Shown here one piece after another: positions 54,638 through 63,993 of a DNA stretch of 64,000 nt. The translations under genes and the position numbers were made by a program. Positions within the stretch are counted from its first letter, which is position 1. Every line of letters begins with the position of its first letter. Under the pieces are notes generated by a model. The model saw only the letters and a program-made list of their open reading frames with translations. It had not been told where the DNA came from and did no database searches. Origin of the DNA: Novosphingobium sp. MD-1 (GTDB lineage Bacteria > Pseudomonadota > Alphaproteobacteria > Sphingomonadales > Sphingomonadaceae); assembly GCF_001014975.1 (NCBI RefSeq), contig NZ_BBXA01000031.1:62001-126000 (forward strand), in the 5' to 3' direction.

Positions 54638-56185
54638 TCAGTACGCCCGCGCGATGAGGATGTGTTCGACCGCCGGTTCGCCCGTGAACGGGCACGGCCC
54701 TTCCGGCGGCGCTGCATCCATCGGCGTGTTGCGGATGGTGAGCTTTAGCCCCTTCAGCGTTTCCACGACCTTGTCGAGCGCCGCGCCGGTGGGGCGGGAC
54801 CAGCCCATTTCCACCCAGCCGGGGAACTTGCGATCTTCGGCGAAATAGGCGGCAAGCCCGTCCAGATCGGTCACGTCGCGCACCACCTGCGCATCGCGCT
54901 TCGCCTGCGCTTCAGCGTACAGGCCTTGCTGGATGGCTTCCAACTCGGTCACCGCCGTCGCGACGAAATCGTCCTTGGCCTGCGCCACGAAGTTGGGCTT
55001 GCCATCCTCGCGCCACAACCGGTCACGGCGCAGTGCGCTGACCTGCCCGCCTTCGGCATCGCGGCCGCCGATTTCAAGCACCAGCGGCACGCCCTTCTTG
55101 ACCCAGGCCCAGCGCTTGGCGGTGGCCTTGCCAGGGCGCTTGTCGAGCAGCACGCGCACCCGCTCGCCGAACGCCGATTGCCGCGCCAGCGCCACGCGCA
55201 GGCCTTCGCAATAGGCGAGCAGCGCCTCGTCGCCTTCGTTGTCGCGCAGCATCGGCAGGATCACGATCTGCTGCGGCGCCACCTGCGGCGGCACGCGCAA
55301 GCCGTCATCGTCACCATGGGTCATGATCACGCCGCCGATCATGCGGGTGGAAACGCCCCAGCTGGTGGTGTGGCACAGCGTCTGCTGGCCTTCCTTGTCC
55401 TGATAGCGGATGCCCGCCGCTTCGGCGAAGCCGGTGCCGAGGTAATGCGAGGTGCCGGCCTGCAGCGCCTTGCCGTCCTGCATCATCGCCTCGATCGAAT
55501 AGGTCGCGACCGCGCCGGGGAAGCGTTCGTTTTCGGGCTTGGCGCCGGCGATGACCGGCATCGCCAGCACGTCCTCGGCGAACGAGCGGTACATTTCGAG
55601 CGCGCGCAGCGTTTCCTGCATCGCGTCGGCCTCGTCCGCGTGGGCGGTATGGCCTTCCTGCCACAGGAATTCGCTGGTGCGCAGGAACATGCGCGTGCGC
55701 ATTTCCCAGCGCACGACATTGGCCCACTGGTTGGTCAGCAACGGCAGGTCGCGCCACGATTGAACCCAGCGCGCCATCGCCGCGCCGATCACCGTTTCCG
55801 ACGTGGGGCGCACCACCAGCGGCTCTTCCAGCTTCGCTTCCGGATCGGGCACCAGCCCGCCCTTGCCGTCCGCGATCAGGCGATGGTGCGTAACGACCGC
55901 CATCTCCTTGGCGAAGCCTTCGACGTGGTCGGCTTCCTTGGCGAAGTAGGACAGCGGAATGAACAGCGGAAAGTAGCAGTTCTCGACGCCCGCTTCCTTG
56001 ATGCGTTCATCCATGATCTTCTGGATGCGTTCCCAGATGCCATAGCCCCACGGCTTGATCACCATGCAGCCGCGCACCCCCGATTCCTCGGCAAGCTCGG
56101 CCTCGGCGATCACCGCCTGGTACCACTGGGCAAAGTCTTCGTCGCGCGTAACGTTCAGCGCGTGCTTGATCTTGGGCTGGTTCAT
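54638..56185 (-). CDS. proS: Proline-tRNA ligase, archaeal/eukaryote-type
   Basis: A 515-residue class II synthetase. Motif 2 and 3 regions are EPLVVRPTSETVIGAAMARWVQS, RWEMRTRMFLRTSEFLWQEGHTAHA and SWGVSTRMIGGVIMTHGDDDGL. The C-terminal extension (PCPFTGEPAVEHILIARAY) is the zinc-domain-like end of archaeal and eukaryotic ProRS. The E. coli-type editing insertion is absent. Most bacterial genomes carry a different ProRS class. The ATG at 56185 matches the family start MNQPKIKHALNVTRDEDFAQWY. Confidence 0.93.
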   Translation of the reverse strand: MNQPKIKHALNVTRDEDFAQWYQAVIAEAELAEESGVRGCMVIKPWGYGIWERIQKIMDERIKEAGVENCYFPLFIPLSYFAKEADHVEGFAKEMAVVTHHRLIADGKGGLVPDPEAKLEEPLVVRPTSETVIGAAMARWVQSWRDLPLLTNQWANVVRWEMRTRMFLRTSEFLWQEGHTAHADEADAMQETLRALEMYRSFAEDVLAMPVIAGAKPENERFPGAVATYSIEAMMQDGKALQAGTSHYLGTGFAEAAGIRYQDKEGQQTLCHTTSWGVSTRMIGGVIMTHGDDDGLRVPPQVAPQQIVILPMLRDNEGDEALLAYCEGLRVALARQSAFGERVRVLLDKRPGKATAKRWAWVKKGVPLVLEIGGRDAEGGQVSALRRDRLWREDGKPNFVAQAKDDFVATAVTELEAIQQGLYAEAQAKRDAQVVRDVTDLDGLAAYFAEDRKFPGWVEMGWSRPTGAALDKVVETLKGLKLTIRNTPMDAAPPEGPCPFTGEPAVEHILIARAY

Positions 56186-56299
56186 GCCGCGCGGGTTAAG
56201 CGGCAATCGACAAAGGGGCAAGACGGTTTGCAGCGGTTCCGCACGGTTCGTGGCCCGGCGATCACGCCACCGGCACCCGCACCGGCCCCGCGCTCGCCG

Positions 56300-56854
56300 C
56301 TATTTCGTGATCTGGTCCAGCTTCTTCTGCATTTCGGCCATCTGCTTGCGCAGTTCGGCCAGTTCGTCACCTTCGCCGGCGGCGGGCTTTTCCGCTTCGC
56401 GCGCGGGGGCGCCCGGCACAAACGCGGCGGCTGCGGCCTTGAAGATTTCCATGTTGCGCTGGGCCAGTTGCGCCAGGGGGTTGGCGCCGATGCTATCTTC
56501 GATCGCCTTGCGCAGCTTGTTCTGGTTTTCGCGGAAATAGTCCATCGACGCTTCGAGATAGCCAGGCAGCAGCGCCTGCATCGAATTGCCATACATGGAG
56601 ATCAGCTGGCGCAGGAAATTGGTGGGCAACATCTGTTCGCCCGCCGATTCCTCTTCCATGATGATCTGCGCCAGGATCGAATGCGTCAGGTCCGCGCCGG
56701 TCTTGGCGTCGATCACCTGGAAGTCGATGTTTTCCTTCACCATCTGGGCGAGATGGTCCAGCGTGATGTAGCTCGACGTCCGCGTGTTGTAGAGCCGCCG
56801 GTTGGCGTACTTCTTGATGATTACGGTATCGCCGTCTTTGGACTGGTTGGCCAT
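56300..56854 (-). CDS. phaR: Polyhydroxyalkanoate synthesis repressor PhaR
   Basis: 184 residues. The N-terminal PHB_acc_N DNA-binding region (VIIKKYANRRLYNTRTSSYITLDHLAQMV) is characteristic, followed by the PHB-accumulation helices (LRQLISMYGNSMQALLPGYLEASMDYFREN). The C-terminal coiled coil ends with LAELRKQMAEMQKKLDQI. It represses phasin and PHB-cycle genes until polymer binds it. There are no phaC or phasin genes in the window. Confidence 0.92.
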   Translation of the reverse strand: MANQSKDGDTVIIKKYANRRLYNTRTSSYITLDHLAQMVKENIDFQVIDAKTGADLTHSILAQIIMEEESAGEQMLPTNFLRQLISMYGNSMQALLPGYLEASMDYFRENQNKLRKAIEDSIGANPLAQLAQRNMEIFKAAAAAFVPGAPAREAEKPAAGEGDELAELRKQMAEMQKKLDQITK

Positions 56855-56937
56855 CGTGGTGCGCCCTTCATGGTTTATCGGCGTCATTAGCAGATGCAGT
56901 ATGTGCGGCGCAACACGGGGGCACAAGCCCACTTGCC

Positions 56938-58002
56938 TCAGGTTTGGCGGAAAAAGCGACGCCCGAGCAGGGTAAAGAGTTCATATTGAGACAATCCGCT
57001 GATCGCGGCCGCCGAAACGGGGTCATAATCGACCGTCAGCCAGTCGCCCTCGCCGCAACCGGGCGCATCGTCCAGCGCGACGATGGTGAGGTCCATCGAG
57101 ATTCGCCCCAGCACCGGGATGGGGATTCCCCGCCATGAAAGGCCGCCCTTGCCCGACCAGCAGCGCAGATAGCCGTCGGCATAGCCCAGCGCGATCACGC
57201 CCGCGCGCATCGGGCGCGGCGCGATGAAGGTGGCGTTGTATCCCACGCCCTCGCCCGCTTCGATCCGGCGGACCTGCAGCACTGCCGCTTCGGGATAGGC
57301 GACCTGGCGGATTACCCCCGCCATTTCCGCGCGCGCGATCCCGCCATAGAGCGCCAGCCCAGGCCGCGTCAGGTCCGCGTGATAGGCGGTGCCGAGCATG
57401 ATTCCCGCGCTGTTGGCCAGGCTGTAGCGCAGCGCCGATACCTGCCGCCGCACTTGTCCGAAACGGTTCAATTGCTGCGCGTTCTGGGGCACGTCCTCGT
57501 CCGCCGAAGCCAAGTGGCTGATGCAGCAATCGATGCTCAGCGCCTGCAGCACCGGATCGCCCAGATCGCCCATCGCCAGACCCAGGCGGTTGATGCCGGT
57601 ATCGACCATGACATGACACGCGCCGCCGCCAGCGGCGGACCAGCGCCGGGCCTGCTCCAGCGAATTGAGCACCGGCCGCACGCCGCTTTCGAGGGCGAAT
57701 GCCACGTCGGCATCGTTCAGCGGTCCATGCAGCACGGCGATCTGCTCCGCCGGCACATGCGGCAACAGCGCCGCCGCCTCGCTCCAGTGCGCCACGAACC
57801 AGTTGCGACACCCCGCGCGCGCCAGTTCCGGCACCACTGACGTTGCCCCCATGCCATAGGCATCGGCCTTCACCGCCGCGCCCGCGACCGCCTTGCCCGA
57901 CCAACCGTCCAGCGTCCGCCAGTTGCGGGCGAGTGCGTCCAGGTCCAACCTCAGGCGAAGCGCGGCGGGCGGAACAGCGAAATGGGTGGGATCAGACGGC
58001 AT
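56938..58002 (-). CDS. alr: Alanine racemase
   Basis: A ~354-residue PLP enzyme that makes D-Ala for the wall. The PLP lysine is in VKADAYGMG, the catalytic Tyr in GVGYNATFIAP, and DTGINRLG and GRISMDLT are present. The ATG at 58002 overlaps the transporter's stop by 11 bases; an ATG at 58011 gives three extra residues. It stands between the transporter and phaR in one leftward run. Confidence 0.93.
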   Translation of the reverse strand: MPSDPTHFAVPPAALRLRLDLDALARNWRTLDGWSGKAVAGAAVKADAYGMGATSVVPELARAGCRNWFVAHWSEAAALLPHVPAEQIAVLHGPLNDADVAFALESGVRPVLNSLEQARRWSAAGGGACHVMVDTGINRLGLAMGDLGDPVLQALSIDCCISHLASADEDVPQNAQQLNRFGQVRRQVSALRYSLANSAGIMLGTAYHADLTRPGLALYGGIARAEMAGVIRQVAYPEAAVLQVRRIEAGEGVGYNATFIAPRPMRAGVIALGYADGYLRCWSGKGGLSWRGIPIPVLGRISMDLTIVALDDAPGCGEGDWLTVDYDPVSAAAISGLSQYELFTLLGRRFFRQT

Positions 58003-59608
58003 CGTCACCATAGGCTTGTGGAGGACCGCCCTTTAGCCCCCTCATCGCCACGAGGAAAGCCACCGCCACCACGATCCAGGTGTACCAGAGACCCGAATAG
58101 GGATCGCCCGTCTTGGCCACGATCAGGCTCGATATGAACGGCAGGAAGCCGCCGAAATACCCCGTGCCGATGTGATAGGGGATCGACATCGAGCTGTAGC
58201 GGATGCGTGGCGGGAACATCTCCGTCAGCAGCGCGGCGACAGGGCCGTAGGTGAAGCCGGACAGAGCCATCAGCAGCAGTAACGAGGCGATGATTCCCGC
58301 AATCTGCACCGGGCCAGGGCGGACCTTGGTGAAATCATATCCGGCATCGGCCAGCATCGCCTGCAAGGCCTTGGCGCGCGCCGCCTTGTCCGTCCAGGGA
58401 TAGGCATCGAGCTGCAGGACGCGATCACCCGCCCGCAGCGTCAACGCCGGCGCGGTCTTCAGGCTATAGGGCACGCCCGATCCCGCCAGATCGGCCAGCA
58501 GCTTTCCGCACTGCGTCGACTGTTCGGTCGAAAACGCGCTGAAGCTGCAATCCGGGCCAGCCACGGTGACTGGGGCGCGGCGTGCCTGTTCAGCCAGCGC
58601 GGGATTGGCGGAGGCGCCCATCAGCCAGAACGCCGGGAACAGCAGCAGCAGCGTGGCGAGATAGCCGATCACGATCGGCTTCTTGCGGCCGACCCTGTCG
58701 GAAATGTGGCCCGCCAACAGGTAGAACAGCATACCCACCGCCGCGCCCACGCCGACCACGATTTCGGCCAAGGTATCTTCCACGCGCATCGCCGATTTCA
58801 GGAACGAAAGGCCGGTGAACATCGCAGTGTACCAGATCACCGTCAGCCCGGCCGCGATGCCGAACAGCGCGATGAACAGGCGCTTCCTGTTGCCGGGATA
58901 GGTCAGGCTTTCGACAAAGGGGTTGCCGGCGATCTCGCCTTGTTCCTTCATCGCCTGAAACACCGGGCTTTCCGACAGTTTCATGCGCATCCACAGCGAT
59001 ACCACCAGCAGTGCCAGGCTGACCAGGAACGGCACGCGCCAGCCCCAGTCCTTCCACACCGCCTCACTCATCAGGCTCTTGCAGGTCAGCACCACGATAA
59101 GGCTGAGCACGAAACCGCCCACCACGCTGGCCTGGATATAGCTGGTGAAATAGCCGCGGCGGCCGGGTTCGGAATGCTCCGCCACGTAGACGGCCGCTCC
59201 GCCATACTCGCCGCCCAGCGCCAGCCCCTGCAGGATGCGCAGCAGGATCACCAGCACCGGTGCCGCCATGCCGATGGTGGCAGCGGACGGGATCAGGCCG
59301 ACGCCCGCCGTGGCGATACCCATCAGCGTGACGGTAACGAGGAACGTGTACTTGCGGCCCAGCCGGTCGCCCAGAAAGCCGAACAGGATCGCCCCCAGCG
59401 GCCGGAACCCGAAGCCGACCGCGAAGACCAGCCAGAACAGCAGCATTTCCAGCGTGGCATTGCCGGTCGGGAAGAACGCCTTGGACAGGATGGCGCCCAG
59501 CGTGCCGTAGATGAAAAAATCGTACCATTCGAACACGGTGCCGGCCGACGACGCGGCGATAACCAGCCGAATGTCCGCCGCGCTTGGTTCAGCGCCCGCT
59601 GCTGCCAT
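57992..59608 (-). CDS. MHS-family MFS transporter with a long extracytoplasmic insert
   Basis: 538 residues. The start MAAAGAEPSAADIRLVIAASSAGTVFEWYDFFIYG and RPLGAILFGFLGDRLGRKYTFL are metabolite:H+ symporter motifs. An unusual loop of about 100 residues (~330-430, including CSFSAFSTEQSTQCGKL with two Cys) lies between late helices. ATG 59608 has GAGGACGG ~6 bases before it, and the upstream open frame is antisense-like. The likely substrate is a carboxylate or betaine; unknown. Confidence 0.87.
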   Translation of the reverse strand: MAAAGAEPSAADIRLVIAASSAGTVFEWYDFFIYGTLGAILSKAFFPTGNATLEMLLFWLVFAVGFGFRPLGAILFGFLGDRLGRKYTFLVTVTLMGIATAGVGLIPSAATIGMAAPVLVILLRILQGLALGGEYGGAAVYVAEHSEPGRRGYFTSYIQASVVGGFVLSLIVVLTCKSLMSEAVWKDWGWRVPFLVSLALLVVSLWMRMKLSESPVFQAMKEQGEIAGNPFVESLTYPGNRKRLFIALFGIAAGLTVIWYTAMFTGLSFLKSAMRVEDTLAEIVVGVGAAVGMLFYLLAGHISDRVGRKKPIVIGYLATLLLLFPAFWLMGASANPALAEQARRAPVTVAGPDCSFSAFSTEQSTQCGKLLADLAGSGVPYSLKTAPALTLRAGDRVLQLDAYPWTDKAARAKALQAMLADAGYDFTKVRPGPVQIAGIIASLLLLMALSGFTYGPVAALLTEMFPPRIRYSSMSIPYHIGTGYFGGFLPFISSLIVAKTGDPYSGLWYTWIVVAVAFLVAMRGLKGGPPQAYGDDAV

Positions 59609-59673
59609 TGTCCGTCCTCTTCCCCGTTTATAGCCTCGCTCTAGCGAACGCGGCGGGATCGGGAAAGAGCCGT

Positions 59674-60102
59674 TCAAGCCGCCTGTTCGAGAGCGGAAAG
59701 CGCGGCTTCCCAGGCCAGCATGATCGCGCCATGGCGCGCCGGATAGTCGCGGGCAACGGCGACGAGGTCGATACCCGGCCAATCCGGCATCGCGCCATCG
59801 CCCGCCAGCCATGCGGCCAGCGCATCGCGCGCGGCCGCGATGGCAGCGGCATCGCGGCCGATCGCGGCTTCGGCGAAAACGGAGGCCGCCGCCTGCCCTA
59901 CCGCGCAGGCGTGCGGTCGCAGGCCCAGCCCGTTGATCGTGCCATCGGCATCCGTCCGCAGCGCCAGCCCGATCGTGCTGCCGCAGCTGCGCGAGCGCGC
60001 CTCGCCCCGCAAGGGCAAGGCTTCGTCCCACGGCCAGTTGGCCAGCCCCGCCGCCGCCGCCAGCATGGCCGGCGTGTAGAGAGCGCGCGCGGAACTGGCC
60101 AC
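59674..60102 (-). CDS. NifU/IscU-like scaffold protein
   Basis: 142 residues. Cys40 (RSRSCGST) and Cys66 (PHACAVGQA) match IscU-type ligands, but the third ligand region reads PARHGAIMLAWEA with His124-Gly125 and no Cys. It would therefore be a degenerate or specialised scaffold. It is 3 bases from the end of cvpA in a leftward cluster. Confidence 0.8.
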   Translation of the reverse strand: MASSARALYTPAMLAAAAGLANWPWDEALPLRGEARSRSCGSTIGLALRTDADGTINGLGLRPHACAVGQAAASVFAEAAIGRDAAAIAAARDALAAWLAGDGAMPDWPGIDLVAVARDYPARHGAIMLAWEAALSALEQAA

Positions 60103-60105
60103 GGT

Positions 60106-60726
60106 TCAGTCTTCCTTATCGGCGGACGTGTCGGCCCGATGGCGTGAAGCCGACTTCTTGGCCGCTTTCTTGTGCGCGGCCGCCTTGTCCTTCTTTGCCT
60201 TGGCGGCCTCGTCAGCCTTGGCGTCCGCTTCCGCCGCTGCGCGGCGATCCGCGATCATCGTCATCAGTTCCTCGCTGGCCGCGTTAAGGAACGGATAGGT
60301 GCGCGCCTGCGAAATCCACATCGGCCGGCCGCTGACGCCCCACACCACGTCATAGCCGAAGACCAGAATCGAAAAGCCCAGAACGACGATGATGAAGCCC
60401 TTCACCGCGCCGAAACCGAAGCCGAGCAGCCGGTCGATCGGCCCCAGCACCGAATTGCGGCTGGCGCTTCCGATGCGGCGCGCGATGAAGCGGGTGATCC
60501 CGTACGGCACGATCAGCAGCAGCACGAAGGCGAGCACACCGCCGCCGGTCTCGTTCTCCAGATAGGGCGTCAGCAGTTGCGTGAGCGGTTCGTGCAGATA
60601 ATGCACCGCGAACAGCGAGATGCACCACGCCGCCACGGCGAGGATTTCCTCCACGAAGCCGCGAAAGAATCCACCGATCGCGCCGACCGCGACGATCAGG
60701 AATACAACATAGTCGAAGCCGGTCAT
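60106..60726 (-). CDS. CvpA family membrane protein
   Basis: 206 residues with four hydrophobic helices: FDYVVFLIVAVGAIGGFFRGFVEEI, then three more to ~115. This is the CvpA signature of colicin V production proteins. The C-terminal 50 residues are a charged Lys/Ala tail (AEADAKADEAAKAKKDKAAAHKKAAKKS). It ends 3 bases from the NifU-like start and follows radA by 13 bases. Confidence 0.88.
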   Translation of the reverse strand: MTGFDYVVFLIVAVGAIGGFFRGFVEEILAVAAWCISLFAVHYLHEPLTQLLTPYLENETGGGVLAFVLLLIVPYGITRFIARRIGSASRNSVLGPIDRLLGFGFGAVKGFIIVVLGFSILVFGYDVVWGVSGRPMWISQARTYPFLNAASEELMTMIADRRAAAEADAKADEAAKAKKDKAAAHKKAAKKSASRHRADTSADKED

Positions 60727-60738
60727 TACCCGGTGAAA

Positions 60739-62106
60739 TTAGGAGCCGCCCACAATCCGGTCAACGAGATTTGGCAGCAACCGCAACGGCGCATAGCGGA
60801 GACCGGCCACCTTCTCGATGCTGCCATCAGGGCCATAGGCGCGGGAAAAGCCCAGTTTCGCGGCTTCCTTGAGCCGGATGGAGCTGTGCGCCACGGGCCG
60901 GACCTCGCCCGCCAGCGATATTTCGCCGAACCAAGCCGCCTGCGCCGGCAGCGGCCGGTCGGCCAGCGCCGAAACCAGCGCCGCCGCCACCGCAAGATCG
61001 GCGGCGGGATCGGTCAGGCGATAGCCGCCCGCCACGTTGAGATAGACTTCGGCTGCGGAGAAATTCAGCCCGCAGCGCGCTTCCAGTACGGCCAGCAGCA
61101 TGGCCAGCCGTCCGCTGTCCCAGCCCACCACCGCGCGCCGCGGCGTGGCCCCGCTGGCGAGGCGCACGGTGAGCGCCTGGATTTCCACCAGCACCGGCCG
61201 CGTCCCTTCCAGCGCCGGAAACACCGAACTGCCCGGCACCGGTTCGTCCCGGCCGGACAGGAACAGCATGGAGGGGTTGCCGATCTCCTCCAGCCCTGCC
61301 CCCGCCATCGCGAAAACGCCGATCTCGTCCACCGCGCCGAAGCGGTTCTTCAGCGCGCGCAGGATGCGGTATTGGTGGCTGCGTTCGCCCTCGAAGCTCA
61401 TCACCACATCGACCATGTGTTCCAGCACGCGCGGGCCGGCGATCGAACCGTCCTTGGTGACATGGCCCACCAGCACCAGCGCGACGCCGTTCTCCTTGGC
61501 ATAGCGAATCAGTTCGAACGCACAGCCGCGCACCTGGCTGACCGTGCCCGGCGCGCCTTCGATCTGGTCCGAATGCATCGTCTGGATCGAATCGATTACC
61601 AGCAGCGCCGGCGGCTTCATGCCGCCCAGCGTCGTCAGGATGTCACGCACCGAGGTATTGGACGCGAGCCGGATCGGCGCATTGCCCAATCCGAGCCGGT
61701 CGGCGCGCAGGCGCACCTGGTCGGACGCTTCCTCGCCGCTGATATAGACCGCCTCCGCGCCCGCCAGCGCGATGCATGCGGCCGCCTGCAGCAGCAGCGT
61801 GGACTTGCCGATTCCCGGATCGCCGCCCATCAGTATCGCCGATCCCGGTACCAGCCCGCCACCGAGCGCGCGGTCGAATTCGGCAAGGCCGGTCTTGCGC
61901 CGCTCCGGCAGCTTGACCGGCTGATCGAGCGAGACGAACGAGACCAGCCGCCCTCCGCTCGACAAGTCATGCTTGGCCGAAAACACCGTCTCCGGCGCTT
62001 CCTCCACCAGCGTGTTCCACTCGCCGCAATCGGCGCATTGCCCCTGCCAGCGGGGTGAAACGCTGCCGCAGGACTGGCAGACATAGCGGCGCTTGGGTTT
62101 GGCCAT
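60739..62106 (-). CDS. radA: DNA repair protein RadA (Sms)
   Basis: A 455-residue RecA-like helicase-like ATPase promoting branch migration. A four-Cys zinc finger (CQSCGSVSPRWQGQCADCGE) is followed by P-loop GGDPGIGKST, Walker B LLVIDSIQTM and the KNRFG motif (LKNRFGAVDEIG). A Lon-like domain ends the protein (GEVRPVAHSSIRLKEAAKLGF). It starts the leftward cvpA-NifU-like group. Confidence 0.95.
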   Translation of the reverse strand: MAKPKRRYVCQSCGSVSPRWQGQCADCGEWNTLVEEAPETVFSAKHDLSSGGRLVSFVSLDQPVKLPERRKTGLAEFDRALGGGLVPGSAILMGGDPGIGKSTLLLQAAACIALAGAEAVYISGEEASDQVRLRADRLGLGNAPIRLASNTSVRDILTTLGGMKPPALLVIDSIQTMHSDQIEGAPGTVSQVRGCAFELIRYAKENGVALVLVGHVTKDGSIAGPRVLEHMVDVVMSFEGERSHQYRILRALKNRFGAVDEIGVFAMAGAGLEEIGNPSMLFLSGRDEPVPGSSVFPALEGTRPVLVEIQALTVRLASGATPRRAVVGWDSGRLAMLLAVLEARCGLNFSAAEVYLNVAGGYRLTDPAADLAVAAALVSALADRPLPAQAAWFGEISLAGEVRPVAHSSIRLKEAAKLGFSRAYGPDGSIEKVAGLRYAPLRLLPNLVDRIVGGS

Positions 62107-62171
62107 GGCCTGCGCTTAACGGGAACGTATCAGGAACGCAAGCCGCGTGATCGCCGCAACGCTCCTCGCCA

Positions 62172-63500
62172 TCATCCCTTGGGCATCAGCCGCATCGCCT
62201 CGCTGGCCAGCGCTTCCGCGCCAGCGGCGATGACCTTGTCCGCCTCCGGCGCCCAGAACGGGCTGTGGAGCGATGGCAGCGCCCGTCCCTCGCGCTTCGC
62301 CGCATCCAGTTCGCTGGCCGGGCGGCCGCCAACCCAGAAGATGGTTGCGCCCATGCGGTCGGGATCGGCGCGCCAGAACTCGCCGAAATCCTCGCCCGCC
62401 ATCACGGGTGGCGTCTGCACCGCGCCCGTATCGCCAAACTGCCGCTTCATGTCGGCCAACACCCGCTGGCTGAACGCGGGCGGATTGAACGTGGCGCGGG
62501 TATAGGGATCGAGCACCGAGACGACCGGCATCCGGTCCTGCGGCACGCCTGACGCCATCGCCTCGCCCGCCGCGATGCGGCGGATGCCGTCGAGCAGCAG
62601 CTTGCGCTGTTCGTCGCTGTAGCTGCGCACGGTGAGCTGGAGCCTCGCCTCGTCGGGGATGATGTTGTGCTTGGCGCCGGCATGGAAGCTGCCGACGGTG
62701 ACCACGCCCGGCTCGAACGGGCTGTTCTCGCGGCTGATCAGCGTCTGCAGGCGCATGACGATGGCGCTGGCCAGCACGATCGGGTCTTTCGTGGTCTGCG
62801 GATAGGCGCCGTGCCCGCCGAGCCCCTTCACGGTGATGTCTACGCTGTCGACATTGGCAAGCGCGTACCCCGGCGTCACCCCGATAACGCCCGAAGGCAG
62901 ATCGCCGGTATCGTGAAACGCCAGCGCGAAATCGGGCTTGGGAAAGCGGGTGAACAGGCCGTCCGCCAGCATCGCGCGCGCGCCGAGGCCGATTTCCTCC
63001 GCCGGTTGCCCGATCATCACCAGCGTGCCCGACCACGCATCGCGGTGCGCGGCCATCAGCTTGGCCACTTCCATCCACGCGGTCATATGCGTGTCGTGCC
63101 CGCAGGCGTGCATGATCCCGCTTTCGACGCCAGCGGTGGACGTGCCGCGATCCTTCGAGGCGAAAGGCAGCCCGGTCTGTTCGACCACCGGCAGCCCGTC
63201 CATGTCGGCGCGGACCAGCACGGTCGGGCCGGGGCCGTTGCGCAGCACCGCGACGACGCCAGTGCGGCCCACGTTCTCCGTCACCACGAACCCTGCCTTG
63301 CGCGCGGCGGCGGCCAGTTGCGCGGCAGACTTCACTTCCTGGAAGCTGAGTTCGGGATGCGCGTGCAGGGCGCGGTAGGTCTGCAACAGCCCCGGCAGAT
63401 CGGCAGCGATTTCCGCGCGCAGATCGGGCGCGGCAGCCTGAACGGCGGCGGGGATACAAAGAGCGGCGGCGCCGAGCGCCAGCAGGGAGCGGAACGTCAT
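62172..63500 (-). CDS. M20 family metallopeptidase/amidohydrolase, exported
   Basis: 442 residues with a signal peptide (MTFRSLLALGAAALCIPAAVQA). The M20 di-zinc motif HACGHDTHMTAWM is present, with the DMDGLP-like metal-binding region and IGQPAEEIG before it. These fit the aminoacylase/hippurate hydrolase group (amidohydrolases); a periplasmic location is expected. It is transcribed leftward like radA but separated from it by 65 bases. Confidence 0.9.
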   Translation of the reverse strand: MTFRSLLALGAAALCIPAAVQAAAPDLRAEIAADLPGLLQTYRALHAHPELSFQEVKSAAQLAAAARKAGFVVTENVGRTGVVAVLRNGPGPTVLVRADMDGLPVVEQTGLPFASKDRGTSTAGVESGIMHACGHDTHMTAWMEVAKLMAAHRDAWSGTLVMIGQPAEEIGLGARAMLADGLFTRFPKPDFALAFHDTGDLPSGVIGVTPGYALANVDSVDITVKGLGGHGAYPQTTKDPIVLASAIVMRLQTLISRENSPFEPGVVTVGSFHAGAKHNIIPDEARLQLTVRSYSDEQRKLLLDGIRRIAAGEAMASGVPQDRMPVVSVLDPYTRATFNPPAFSQRVLADMKRQFGDTGAVQTPPVMAGEDFGEFWRADPDRMGATIFWVGGRPASELDAAKREGRALPSLHSPFWAPEADKVIAAGAEALASEAMRLMPKG

Positions 63501-63632
63501 CGCACTACTCTATCGCCGCGCGGGGCTGGTGCAAACGTCCTTTCCCGGCCCCGAAGAAATGCTTTGTGGCAATGGCGGGCGCAGACCCCACATCGACCGC
63601 AGCATTGACACGGCAACAGGACAGGACGGATC

Positions 63633-63857
63633 ATGACGGACGCAGCAACGATCGACACCGCGCGTCGGGCCGCGGCGCAGCACTTGCGCGATGGCGGCTT
63701 CGAAACCGAGGCGACGATGGTATCCGAAGGGCGCGGCGACGATTTCGCCGAGGTGCGGATCGCCCTGTCGCTGCTGCGCATCCTGGGCGAGCGGCCCGCG
63801 CGCACCGCGCCGCCGGTCAAGCGCAACGGCCGGCGCCTTGTCGGCGAGGAGTGTTGA
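63633..63857 (+). CDS. Small protein of unknown function
   Basis: 74 residues: an acidic N-terminal half with ATIDTARRAAAQHLRDGGFETEA and an Arg-rich end with PPVKRNGRRLVGEEC. No family recognised. It is divergent from the M20 gene, with a ribosome-binding stretch ACAGGACGGATC before the ATG. Two other frames are open over the same interval, so it could be chance; the start signal and composition favour this frame. Confidence 0.5.
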   Translation: MTDAATIDTARRAAAQHLRDGGFETEATMVSEGRGDDFAEVRIALSLLRILGERPARTAPPVKRNGRRLVGEEC

Positions 63858-63907
63858 GTCGGGAGTGTTGAGGGGGGAGCGCTGAGGCTCCCTCGCTTTC
63901 AGGAGTG

Positions 63908-63993
63908 TGGTACGGGCGGCCGGACTCGAACCGGCATGTTGTCACCAACGGCGGATTTTGAATCCGCTGCGTCTACCATTCCGCCACGCCCGC
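63908..63993 (-). tRNA. tRNA-Leu (anticodon CAA)
   Basis: Read leftward: acceptor GCGGGCG with CGCCCGT, CCA tail encoded (63908-63910), D arm GTGGCGGAATGGTAGACG, anticodon loop TTCAAAA with CAA at 63958-63960, a long variable arm and a GGTTCGAGTCC T loop. It reads UUG codons. The gene lies at the window edge but is complete. Confidence 0.96.

Noticed and set aside
54926..56890. A 654-residue plus-strand frame opposite proS and phaR
   Set aside because: It has no family likeness and is explained by codon bias of the opposite genes.
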